Shown: positions 1-13,754, numbered from the stretch's first letter. The stretch: 14,103 nucleotides of DNA from CAITSH01 sp945892985 (GCA_945892985.1 CAMDDU010000077.1:1-14103), one strand, 5' to 3'. Translations and numbers: made by a program. The notes: a model not told the origin generated them from the sequence alone.

Positions 1-201
1 GATATAGCTAATAACCTCAAACCCGTTAGTAAGACGGACTTTTGCCACTTTGCGTAGCGCCGAGTTTGGCTTTTTCGGCGTAGTCGTATAAACCCGCGTA
101 CAGACACCCCGCTTTTGCGGACTCTGACCAAGCGCTGGCACCTTGCTCTTAGTCACCGGGCGGGTACGCCCCTTACGAACTAACTGGTTGATTGTAGGCA
201 T
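1..201 (-). CDS. rpsL: 30S ribosomal protein S12 (5' part, runs off the left edge)
   Basis: The first 67 codons of S12, the small-subunit protein at the decoding centre that monitors codon-anticodon pairing. The start is ATG at 201-199, preceded about 9 bases away by a modest GGAAA Shine-Dalgarno. The reading begins MPTINQLVRK and carries the family signature CTRVYTTTPKKPNSALRK at residues 34-51. The lysine equivalent to E. coli Lys42 (classical numbering, here residue 43), where streptomycin-resistance changes arise, is the wild-type Lys. The rest of the roughly 125-residue protein lies outside the window. As first gene of the str operon it would normally be followed by rpsG, fusA and tuf. 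Here it is cut off from rpoC by an opposite-strand gene and has its own strong promoter. Confidence 0.98.
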   Translation of the reverse strand, partial: MPTINQLVRKGRTRPVTKSKVPALGQSPQKRGVCTRVYTTTPKKPNSALRKVAKVRLTNGFEVISYI

Positions 202-224
202 AAAATTCGGTTTCCAATAAAACT

Positions 225-255
225 GGGGCGCGCGATGCTAATGGCGTGCCGCCCC
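225..255 (-). promoter_or_regulatory. Hairpin in the rpsL 5' untranslated leader
   Basis: In the transcript, GGGGCG (255-250) can pair with CGCCCC (230-225), enclosing a 19-base loop. The hairpin lies between the predicted rpsL start site and its ribosome-binding site. It could tune translation or stability of the str operon mRNA, or simply be a GC-rich leader. In E. coli the str-operon regulator S7 acts between rpsL and rpsG, so this is not that known site. No function is shown. Confidence 0.3.
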
Positions 256-275
256 GTGGGTATCAAAGACTTGGG

Positions 276-305
276 ATTATACAAACAAAATCAATGCTCA
301 GTCAA
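276..305 (-). promoter_or_regulatory. Sigma70 promoter of rpsL (str operon)
   Basis: Reading on the minus strand there is a -35 box TTGACT (305-300), an 18-base spacer and a perfect -10 box TATAAT (281-276). Transcription should start near 268-271, giving an untranslated leader of about 70 bases before the rpsL ATG. The match to the housekeeping sigma consensus is close (11 of 12 bases). This is the clearest promoter in the window. It makes sense of the context, because the opposite-strand gene between rpoC and rpsL, together with the terminator beyond it, should prevent read-through from rpoBC. Confidence 0.85.
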
Positions 306-346
306 CAAGCTTACCGCTTTTCTCTTGTTCGTAAGAGCCCTCCCCA

Positions 347-365
347 GGTTCAACCGGTTCAAACC
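347..365. repeat. Short tandem repeat GGTTCAACC/GGTTCAAACC upstream of the flavoenzyme gene
   Basis: Two adjacent copies of a 9-10 base unit meet at an 8-base palindrome AACCGGTT (352-359). They lie about 70 bases upstream of the plus-strand flavoenzyme gene, in the region between it and rpsL. A repeated, partly palindromic element here could be a regulator-binding site, but no regulator gene is adjacent. A longer core of it also occurs inside the rpoC coding sequence (1696-1707), so chance is a fair explanation. Confidence 0.25.
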
Positions 366-431
366 GTGCCGCAGGAATGAGGTTGTCAACAGATAGAATA
401 GCGAATTGCCTTTTTCTGGTTCGTATAACGC

Positions 432-1547
432 ATGCCAATCCATCTATTTACCCCCTTTACCATGCGCAAGCTCACGCTGCGCAACCGCATTGTCATCTCA
501 CCCATGTGTCAATATTCCGCCGAAAAGGGAAACGCGGATGATTGGCACCGCATCCATCTAGGGCAGATGGCCCTCGGCGGCGCGGGCTTGTTGTGCATTG
601 AGGCGACCGCCGTCGAACAGGCGGGACGCATCACCCCTGGATGCCTTGGTCTTTTTTCGGACCAGAACGAATCCGCGTTGCGCGGCGTCCTCGAATCGGT
701 TCGACGCATTTCCCCGATGCCTCTGGCACTCCAACTAAGTCATGCCGGCCGAAAGGCGTCCAGCAATGTTCCCTGGAAGGGCGGCTCCCTTATTCCCCAG
801 GATAAGGGTGGCTGGCAGACTTTCGCCCCCTCCGCAGTTCCTCATGCCGCTAATGAGATGCCCCCCACAGCTGCTGACGATGCTGCGTTGCAACGCATTC
901 GCAACGCCTTTGCCTCCGCGACGACCCGCGCCTCACGTCTGGGCATAGACGCCCTCGAATTGCACGCCGCGCACGGCTATCTTCTACACCAATTCCTGTC
1001 CCCGATTGCCAATCGGCGCACCGACAACTACGGTGGGTCGCTCGAAAACCGAATGCGTTTTCCACTTGAGATTTTTGATGCGGTTCGCGCCGTGTGGCCG
1101 GCAGACAAGCCCCTGGGGGTGCGTATTTCATGCACAGACTGGGTAGACGGGGGCTGGACGCTCGACGAAAGCGTTGCGTTCGCACTTGTACTGACCCAAC
1201 GCGGCTGCGACTGGGTCGACGCATCATCCGGCGGTATTTCACCCAATCAAAGAATTCCGCTTAGCCCCGGTTATCAGGTGCCCTTTGCCGAGAGAATTAA
1301 AAAAGAAACAGGAGCAACGACCATGTCCGTGGGACTAATCACGGATCCTCGGCAAGCCGAAGAAATCATTGCCAGCGGCAAGGCCGACATGGTCGCACTT
1401 GCACGCGGCATGCTCTACGATCCACGGTGGGCTTGGCACGCAGCAGCCGAGCTTGGTGCGACGGTATCCTACCCACAACAGTACTCGCGTTGCGCGCCAC
1501 GCGACAAGCAACACATCTTTGAGAACCTTGTCGTAGCCCAACGCTAA
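432..1547 (+). CDS. NADH:flavin oxidoreductase, Old Yellow Enzyme family (YqjM/XenA class)
   Basis: A 371-residue FMN-dependent ene-reductase, predicted soluble and cytoplasmic. The family reduces activated C=C bonds (enones, quinones, nitro compounds) with NAD(P)H; the physiological substrate is unknown. Visible landmarks are the N-terminal strand and SPMCQYS (23-29), with Cys26 and Tyr28 at the redox-tuning positions of YqjM. Next come QLSHAGRKAS (101-110), the substrate-anion pair His178/His181 with Tyr183, TDNYGGSLENR (197-207), and the FMN-phosphate end GLITDP (301-306) and VALARGMLYDP (321-331). Length is normal or slightly long, and nothing essential is missing. The start matches the family N-terminus (LFTPFTM), but no clear Shine-Dalgarno or sigma70 promoter precedes it. 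A second ATG at 462 is possible but would cut the conserved start. It is the only plus-strand gene, convergent with rpoC and divergent from rpsL. A specific name such as namA or xenA is not justified from sequence alone. Confidence 0.95.
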   Translation: MPIHLFTPFTMRKLTLRNRIVISPMCQYSAEKGNADDWHRIHLGQMALGGAGLLCIEATAVEQAGRITPGCLGLFSDQNESALRGVLESVRRISPMPLALQLSHAGRKASSNVPWKGGSLIPQDKGGWQTFAPSAVPHAANEMPPTAADDAALQRIRNAFASATTRASRLGIDALELHAAHGYLLHQFLSPIANRRTDNYGGSLENRMRFPLEIFDAVRAVWPADKPLGVRISCTDWVDGGWTLDESVAFALVLTQRGCDWVDASSGGISPNQRIPLSPGYQVPFAERIKKETGATTMSVGLITDPRQAEEIIASGKADMVALARGMLYDPRWAWHAAAELGATVSYPQQYSRCAPRDKQHIFENLVVAQR

Positions 1548-1599
1548 ACACGTCCTAGCCGCCCATCCCATCCATTAGGGATCGCGCAAGGCCGGCACA

Positions 1600-1633
1600 A
1601 ATCAGAAGGGCCGCTTTCGCGGCCCTTCTGATT
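1600..1633. terminator. Bidirectional terminator between the flavoenzyme gene and rpoC
   Basis: A perfect inverted repeat: 15 bases (1600-1614), a 4-base loop (1615-1618) and the exact complement (1619-1633). It sits between two convergent stop codons. In the rpoC transcript the loop is GAAA closed by C-G, a very stable GNRA tetraloop. In the opposite transcript the loop is UUUC. The stem ends in AU pairs, so AATC/GATT supplies part of the A and U flanks, but no long T tract follows on either side. Termination strength is therefore uncertain, and the hairpin may also protect the rpoC mRNA 3' end. Confidence 0.8.
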
Positions 1634-1653
1634 ACGACTTCATCCAATAGACA

Positions 1654-5841
<4,188 letters not shown>

Positions 5842-5888
5842 CTTTCACTCCAAAGTGGCGTGATGCACGTACAAACTTTCAACCGGTT

Positions 5889-5906
5889 TTCCGCGAAGGC
5901 GCGAAA
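5889..5906 (-). other. Small hairpin in the rpoB-rpoC intergenic gap
   Basis: In the transcript, UUUCGCG (5906-5900) can pair with CGCGGAA (5895-5889) around a CCUU loop, with one G-U pair. There is no T tract, so it is not a terminator. It lies midway in the 78-base gap between rpoB and rpoC and might be an mRNA processing or stability element. It could equally be incidental. Confidence 0.25.
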
Positions 5907-5919
5907 TTCCGTATTCAAA

Positions 5920-10098
<4,179 letters not shown>

Positions 10099-10163
10099 GA
10101 AAAAGCTCCAGGTCAGGAACCAGGGTTCGGGCGGGAGAAGACGCGCATTTTGTCCGCTCCCGT

Positions 10164-10179
10164 CCGAGCTCTCGCTCGG
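10164..10179 (-). promoter_or_regulatory. GNRA hairpin in the rpoB leader
   Basis: In the transcript, CCGAGC (10179-10174) pairs perfectly with GCUCGG (10169-10164) around a GAGA tetraloop. It lies downstream of the rplL-rpoB attenuator hairpin and about 65 bases before the rpoB start. No T tract follows, so it is not a terminator. In E. coli this gap contains an RNase III processing structure. This hairpin is a candidate for a similar role, but the stem is short. Confidence 0.4.
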
Positions 10180-10226
10180 TTGTCTAAACGCGCTGCTTCG
10201 GCATACACATCACGAACAGCTCAAGC

Positions 10227-10265
10227 AAAACGAAACTTCCGGCGGTGCCGCGAGGCGCCGCCGGA
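10227..10265 (-). terminator. Leaky terminator (attenuator) between rplL and rpoB
   Basis: In the transcript, UCCGGCGG-C-GCC (10265-10254) pairs with GGC-A-CCGCCGGA (10249-10238) around a UCGC loop. That gives 11 of 12 pairs, with one C-A mismatch. It starts about 20 bases after the rplL stop codon and is followed by a broken U-rich run, AGUUUCGUUUUG. Hairpin plus imperfect U tract is what partial termination would look like. In E. coli an attenuator at this same junction lets only a fraction of polymerases continue into rpoBC. The assignment rests on structure and position. Confidence 0.65.
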
Positions 10266-10283
10266 GCTGTTTCAGGACTGCAA

Positions 10284-10661
10284 TTACTTCAATTCAGCCT
10301 TGGCGCCGGCATCAAGCAGCTTCTTGAGGATTGCCTCGGCATCAGCCTTGTTGGTACCTTCCTTAACGGCCTTGGGCGCACCGTCGACCAAATCTTTGGC
10401 TTCTTTGAGGCCCAGGCCGGTCACTTCACGAACAGCCTTGATAACGTTCACCTTGTTCTCGCCTGCTGCCAAGAGCATCACGGTGAATTCGGTCTTTTCT
10501 TCAACGGCGGCAGCACCACCGGCGGCCGGGGCGGCCACGGCGACCGCCGCAGCTGCGGCGGAAACGCCAAATTTTTCTTCCATGTCCTTGATCAACTGGG
10601 ACAGCTCCAGCACGGTCATGTTTGCAACGGCGTCCAGAATTTCTGCTTTTGCGACAGTCAT
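10284..10661 (-). CDS. rplL: 50S ribosomal protein L7/L12
   Basis: A 125-residue stalk protein that recruits EF-Tu, EF-G and the other translational GTPases. The N-terminal dimerisation and L10-binding segment is about residues 1-33. The flexible Ala/Gly hinge is about 34-53. The globular C-terminal domain (about 56-125) contains the conserved factor-binding helix region NKVNVIKAVREVTGLGLKEAK (69-89). Length is normal. The ATG start at 10661-10659 has an AGGAG six bases upstream, a strong site that fits the need for several copies per ribosome. It follows rplJ by 57 bases without a terminator and is followed by the attenuator hairpin before rpoB. Confidence 0.99.
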   Translation of the reverse strand: MTVAKAEILDAVANMTVLELSQLIKDMEEKFGVSAAAAAVAVAAPAAGGAAAVEEKTEFTVMLLAAGENKVNVIKAVREVTGLGLKEAKDLVDGAPKAVKEGTNKADAEAILKKLLDAGAKAELK

Positions 10662-10718
10662 TTGTTGCTCCTGAATCAGAATTAGTCTTTGGTTAATTGG
10701 TGCGAAAACGGGCGTGGA

Positions 10719-11249
10719 TCAGGCCGAGGCCTTTTCCTTTTGGTCGCGTACTGCTGCAAGGGTGCGCACAAAGCGGCTCGGAACTTCGTTGAGCGTTTGC
10801 ACGAACTTCGCAACAGGCGCTTGCATGGTACCCAGCAGCATCGAGAGCAGTTGTTCACGGCTGGGCATGTTGGCGAGCGCTGCGACTTCCGTGGCGGAGA
10901 TCACTGCGTTCGGCATGGCGCCGGCCTTGATTACGAACTTATCGTTTGCTTTCGCGAACTCATGCAGCACCTTTGCGGCAGCAACCGGGTCGGACGAAAT
11001 GCCGTAGACCAGCGGTCCGATCATCTGATCGGCCAGCTTTTCAAACGGCGTGTCCTTCACGGCGCGACGCGCCAAGCTGTTTTTGAGCACGCGCAGGTAC
11101 ACCCCCGAGGTACGGGCTTTCGCCCGCAACTGGGTCATGCTGCCCACTCCCAGACCACGGTACTCGGCGACGACGATTGCCTGAGCCTTCGCGACTTGCG
11201 CGGAGACATCGGCAACTACCGCCTTTTTCTCTTCGAGATTGAGACCCAA
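10719..11249 (-). CDS. rplJ: 50S ribosomal protein L10
   Basis: A 176-residue base of the L7/L12 stalk. It anchors the L7/L12 dimers to 23S rRNA and, in other bacteria, represses its own mRNA as a complex with L7/L12. The N-terminal rRNA-binding domain shows VVAEYRGLGVGSMTQLR (26-42) and VLKNSLARRAV (54-64). The C-terminal helix carrying L7/L12-binding sites is about 128-165. It is slightly longer than E. coli L10 (165). The start codon is TTG (11249-11247), not ATG. It is chosen because a full GGAGG stands six bases upstream and the translation from there (MGLNLEEKKAVV) matches the family N-terminus. A long structured leader precedes it. rplL follows after 57 bases. Confidence 0.98.
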   Translation of the reverse strand: MGLNLEEKKAVVADVSAQVAKAQAIVVAEYRGLGVGSMTQLRAKARTSGVYLRVLKNSLARRAVKDTPFEKLADQMIGPLVYGISSDPVAAAKVLHEFAKANDKFVIKAGAMPNAVISATEVAALANMPSREQLLSMLLGTMQAPVAKFVQTLNEVPSRFVRTLAAVRDQKEKASA

Positions 11250-11255
11250 GGTCTA

Positions 11256-11260
11256 CCTCC
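11256..11260 (-). promoter_or_regulatory. Shine-Dalgarno of rplJ, fixing a TTG start
   Basis: A GGAGG core lies six bases before the TTG start codon of rplJ. No in-frame ATG or GTG fits the conserved L10 N-terminus, so this site decides the start. A strong ribosome-binding site with a weak start codon is a combination that suits translational control by an upstream leader structure. Confidence 0.8.
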
Positions 11261-11352
11261 AGTTAAATGCAACGTTCAAAAAACAGACTGCAACTCCGGA
11301 ACCCGGTGCCACACCCTGCCCTCATCCCGCTGCGTTGCTTTTCACGGCGACC

Positions 11353-11430
11353 TTGCATTCAGATTCGGATGAATCCTTAGTTCGGGTACGCCATCTGCGT
11401 AGGACGCATTTCGCTGGTGAAGAACTGCAA
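11353..11430 (-). promoter_or_regulatory. Probable L10 (rplJL) autoregulatory mRNA leader
   Basis: Within the 297-base gap between rplA and rplJ, a block folds as nested elements. An outer UUGCA/UGCAA pair (11430-11426 with 11357-11353) encloses GUUC/GAAC (11425-11422 with 11383-11380). Inside that is a UGCGU-CCU-ACGCA hairpin (11408-11396). A side hairpin GAUUC-AUCC-GAAUC (11375-11362) lies before the outer stem closes. Its position about 100 bases before rplJ is where L10-L7/L12 binds its own message in E. coli and many other bacteria. I cannot identify the conserved kink-turn with certainty, so the assignment rests on context and fold. Confidence 0.5.
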
Positions 11431-11528
11431 ACTTCAACCTATCCCTGCGATTAAACCCTTTCGGATACCTACGGTCTTTGACGGCAGCGGCGGCGCGTTC
11501 AACTGCGCAGCTGCGGCCCAAAGTCCTG

Positions 11529-11545
11529 CCCCGGCGATGCCGGGG
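11529..11545 (-). other. GC hairpin directly after the rplA stop codon
   Basis: CCCCGGC (11545-11539) and GCCGGGG (11535-11529) form a perfect 7-bp stem with a three-base loop, starting one base after the rplA TAG. No T tract follows, so it is unlikely to terminate by itself. It may protect the 3' end of a processed rplK-rplA message or pause polymerase before the L10 leader. The whole 11250-11546 gap otherwise holds the leader structures described separately and no convincing open reading frame. Confidence 0.45.
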
Positions 11546-11546
11546 G

Positions 11547-12263
11547 CTAAATTGACGAGCCGCTCAGGCTACCCAGATCGACCCTGACACCCGGCCCCAT
11601 GGTGCTGGTGACCGACAGCTTCTTGAGATAGATGCCCTTGGATGTGGCCGGCTTGGACTTGTTCAATGCTTCAATGAGCGCAACCAGGTTTTCACGCAAT
11701 TGCTCAGACGAAAACGAGGCACGACCGATTGAGCACTGCACGATTCCCGCCTTGTCGGCACGGTATTGCACCTGACCAGCTTTGGCATTTTTAACGGCGG
11801 TCGCCACATCAGGGGTGACCGTTCCGACCTTCGGGTTTGGCATCAGGCCGCGGGGGCCGAGCACCTGGCCCAGCGCACCGACGATCCGCATCGTGTCCGG
11901 GCTGGCGATAACCACGTCAAAATCGATCTTTCCGCCCTTGATGGACTCGGCGAGGTCTTCCATGCCGACGATATCCGCTCCGGCAGCCTTGGCAGCCACG
12001 GCCTTTTCGCCCTGCGCAAATACCGCAACGCGAACGTTTTTGCCGGTACCTGCCGGCAACACAACCGCGCCACGTACGGTTTGGTCGGATTTCTTGGCGT
12101 CGATACCAAGGTTCACCGCGATGTCGACCGACTCATCAAATTTGGCCGTGGCGGCCTTTTTGACGAAGTTCAGCGCATCGATGATCGGATACGGTTTATT
12201 GTGCTCAACTAGGCCGTCAAAACCTTTTTGGCGCTTGGTCAGCTTAAGTTTAACGTCGCTCAT
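11547..12263 (-). CDS. rplA: 50S ribosomal protein L1
   Basis: A 238-residue protein of the mobile L1 stalk at the E-site, which helps release deacylated tRNA. In E. coli it also represses the rplK-rplA message. The N-terminal domain I start KLTKRQKGFD is at 7-16, followed by FDESVDIAVNLGID (42-55). The inserted domain II (about 68-158) includes the signature LGPRGLMPNPKVGTVT (135-150). The return to domain I includes KGIYLKKLSVTSTMGPG (209-225). Length is close to E. coli's 234. The ATG overlaps the rplK stop codon as ATGA, and its GGAGG site lies inside the last rplK codons, so translation of the two is probably coupled. The stop is followed at once by a GC hairpin. Confidence 0.99.
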   Translation of the reverse strand: MSDVKLKLTKRQKGFDGLVEHNKPYPIIDALNFVKKAATAKFDESVDIAVNLGIDAKKSDQTVRGAVVLPAGTGKNVRVAVFAQGEKAVAAKAAGADIVGMEDLAESIKGGKIDFDVVIASPDTMRIVGALGQVLGPRGLMPNPKVGTVTPDVATAVKNAKAGQVQYRADKAGIVQCSIGRASFSSEQLRENLVALIEALNKSKPATSKGIYLKKLSVTSTMGPGVRVDLGSLSGSSI

Positions 12264-12694
12264 TTCACACCCTCCACCGTAATACCCATGGAACGTGCGC
12301 TGCCTGCGATGGTGCGTACGGCCGCATCCAGATCGGAAGCCGTCAGATCGGGCATTTTCGCCTTGGCGATATCCTCGGCCTGGGCACGCGTCAGCTTGCC
12401 CACCTTGTCCATATGGGGAATCTTGCTGCCCTTCTCTATACCGGCGGCCTTTTTGATCAAAATGGTCGCGGGCGGGGTCTTCATTATGAAGGTGAAGCTC
12501 TTGTCCGCGAACGCCGTAATCACCACGGGAATCGGCAGACCCGGCTCGAGTTTCTGCGTCTGGGCGTTAAACGCCTTGCAGAATTCCATGATGTTCAGGC
12601 CTCGCTGGCCCAGTGCAGGCCCGATAGGCGGGCTAGGATTCGCTTTGCCTGCAGGAACCTGCAGCTTGATAAAACCGATTATCTTCTTTGCCAC
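12260..12694 (-). CDS. rplK: 50S ribosomal protein L11
   Basis: A 144-residue protein of the GTPase-associated centre. It binds the 23S region targeted by thiostrepton and is needed for RelA activation on stalled ribosomes. The N-terminal domain has the proline-rich switch segment KANPSPPIGPALGQ (17-30). The C-terminal RNA-binding domain is about 75-144 with GSARSMGI (131-138). The start is GTG (12694-12692), placed by AGGAG eight bases upstream and by the universal N-terminus AKKIIGFIKLQ. It follows the nusG terminator and a leader of about 70 bases that lacks a recognisable sigma70 promoter. It overlaps rplA by four bases. Confidence 0.98.
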   Translation of the reverse strand: MAKKIIGFIKLQVPAGKANPSPPIGPALGQRGLNIMEFCKAFNAQTQKLEPGLPIPVVITAFADKSFTFIMKTPPATILIKKAAGIEKGSKIPHMDKVGKLTRAQAEDIAKAKMPDLTASDLDAAVRTIAGSARSMGITVEGVK

Positions 12695-12702
12695 TTGCGT
12701 GA

Positions 12703-12707
12703 CTCCT
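12703..12707 (-). promoter_or_regulatory. Shine-Dalgarno of rplK, fixing a GTG start
   Basis: AGGAG stands eight bases before the GTG start of rplK. The conserved second residue onward (AKKIIGF) begins immediately after this GTG, so it is the real start rather than a later ATG. Confidence 0.8.
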
Positions 12708-12763
12708 TTACTGTGGGTTCAACCGCCCGCCACCCAATCCACTGGGAAACAGGGCTCCCCGTT

Positions 12764-12786
12764 AAAAAAACGCGGGTCGCCCCGCG
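12764..12786 (-). terminator. Rho-independent terminator after nusG
   Basis: In the transcript, CGCGGG (12786-12781) pairs perfectly with CCCGCG (12776-12771) around a GCGA tetraloop of the GNRA type. Seven uninterrupted U residues (12770-12764) follow. The hairpin starts about 20 bases after the nusG stop codon. On the plus strand no T tract follows, so it acts only in the direction of secE-nusG. It separates the tuf-tRNA-secE-nusG transcript from rplKAJL-rpoBC, as in E. coli, where secE-nusG is a separate operon. Confidence 0.92.
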
Positions 12787-12804
12787 CCGCAAAAAATTAA
12801 GTCT

Positions 12805-13362
12805 TCAGGCCTTCTCGACCTGGCCGAACTCCAACTCCACCGGTGTGGCGCGACCGAAAATCGTGACTGAAACGCGCAGTTTGGATTTGTCGTAATTGAC
12901 GTCTTCGACCGAACCGTGAAAGTCCGTGAACGGGCCTTCCTTTACGCGAACAGCCTCGCCCACCTCGAAAAGCACCTTGGGCTTGGGCTTTTCTACGCCC
13001 TCCTGCATCTGGTGCATGATCTGATCGACTTCTTTGATGGAAATCGGCGTTGGCCGCGAGGCCGTTCCACCGACAAAACCGGTCACCTTGTTCGTGCTTT
13101 TCACGAGGTGCCAAGTCTGATCGTTCATTTCCATTTCCACCAAAACATAGCCAGGGAAAAATTTCCGCTCGGAAATGTTTTTTTGGCCGCCCTTCATCTC
13201 GACCACTTCTTCGGTCGGCACTAGAATTTTGCCAAACATGTCGGACATGTCGGCGCGGCGAATGCGGTCTTCCAAGGCCCTTTGCACCGATTTTTCGAAG
13301 CCGGAATATGCGTGAACAACATACCAGCGCTTACCCGCGATAACAGCCGTATTGGCGCTCAT
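12805..13362 (-). CDS. nusG: Transcription termination/antitermination factor NusG
   Basis: A 185-residue elongation factor that bridges the RNA polymerase clamp, reducing pausing. It links polymerase to Rho or to ribosomal protein S10. The NGN domain (about 11-120) shows the start KRWYVVHAYSGFEKSV (11-26) and the core FFPGYVLVEMEM (68-79). The KOW domain is about 131-165, with VGEAVRVKEGPFTDFHGSV (134-152). Length is close to E. coli's 181. The ATG at 13362-13360 shares one base with the secE stop (TAATG), and GGAGG lies five bases upstream within secE, so the pair is translationally coupled. A strong terminator follows. Confidence 0.99.
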   Translation of the reverse strand: MSANTAVIAGKRWYVVHAYSGFEKSVQRALEDRIRRADMSDMFGKILVPTEEVVEMKGGQKNISERKFFPGYVLVEMEMNDQTWHLVKSTNKVTGFVGGTASRPTPISIKEVDQIMHQMQEGVEKPKPKVLFEVGEAVRVKEGPFTDFHGSVEDVNYDKSKLRVSVTIFGRATPVELEFGQVEKA

Positions 13363-13754
13363 TATTTCCTCCAGCCAAGAACCAGATCATACAAGACGTA
13401 CTCCAGCGATTTGTCGGTGAGCCAGAGAAAAACTGCCATAGCCACCATGAAGGCGAACACAACCCCTGTCGTTTGCAGCGATTCCTTGCGTGTCGGCCAG
13501 ACCACCTTCTTTGTTTCGACAACGGCTTCCTGCGCAAACGCAAGCGTCTGCTGGCCTGGCGCGGTAAACCACCCGACGGCGATACCTGCCGCAAAACCGG
13601 CAATGATGGCCGCCACGCGCAAAACAAGCGCGCTATCGGACAGAAAATAAAAGCCTGCAATGCCACCCACCATGAGCAGTACCGCGACCGCCAACTTGAT
13701 CTTGTCCACCATCACCTGTCCGTCTGCGCGAACCGCGCCTGAGGATTGCATCAT
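13362..13754 (-). CDS. secE: Preprotein translocase subunit SecE
   Basis: A 130-residue inner-membrane subunit that clamps SecY in the SecYEG protein export channel. Three membrane segments are visible at about 19-38, 44-63 and 95-125, the long proteobacterial form rather than the single-helix form of Gram-positive bacteria. The conserved amphipathic helix VVETKKVVWPTRKE (78-91) lies before the third segment. Two ATG codons stand in tandem at the start. An AAGGA site is four bases from the first (13754) and seven from the second (13751), so the second may be the true start, shortening the protein by one residue. It lies 80 bases downstream of tRNA-Trp with no clear promoter between, and overlaps nusG by one base. 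Confidence 0.98.
   Translation of the reverse strand: MMQSSGAVRADGQVMVDKIKLAVAVLLMVGGIAGFYFLSDSALVLRVAAIIAGFAAGIAVGWFTAPGQQTLAFAQEAVVETKKVVWPTRKESLQTTGVVFAFMVAMAVFLWLTDKSLEYVLYDLVLGWRK

Noticed and set aside
349..360. The 12-mer TTCAACCGGTTC also found at 1696-1707, with a near copy at 5878-5889
   Set aside because: One copy encodes part of the Glu/Pro-rich rpoC tail, one is upstream of the flavoenzyme gene and one is in the rpoB-rpoC gap. The contexts are unrelated and the core is a short palindrome, so coincidence is likely.
383..429. Possible promoter elements TTGTCA (383-388) and TATAAC (424-429) before the flavoenzyme gene
   Set aside because: No pair has acceptable spacing. TATAAC would place the transcript start inside the gene, downstream of the conserved N-terminus.
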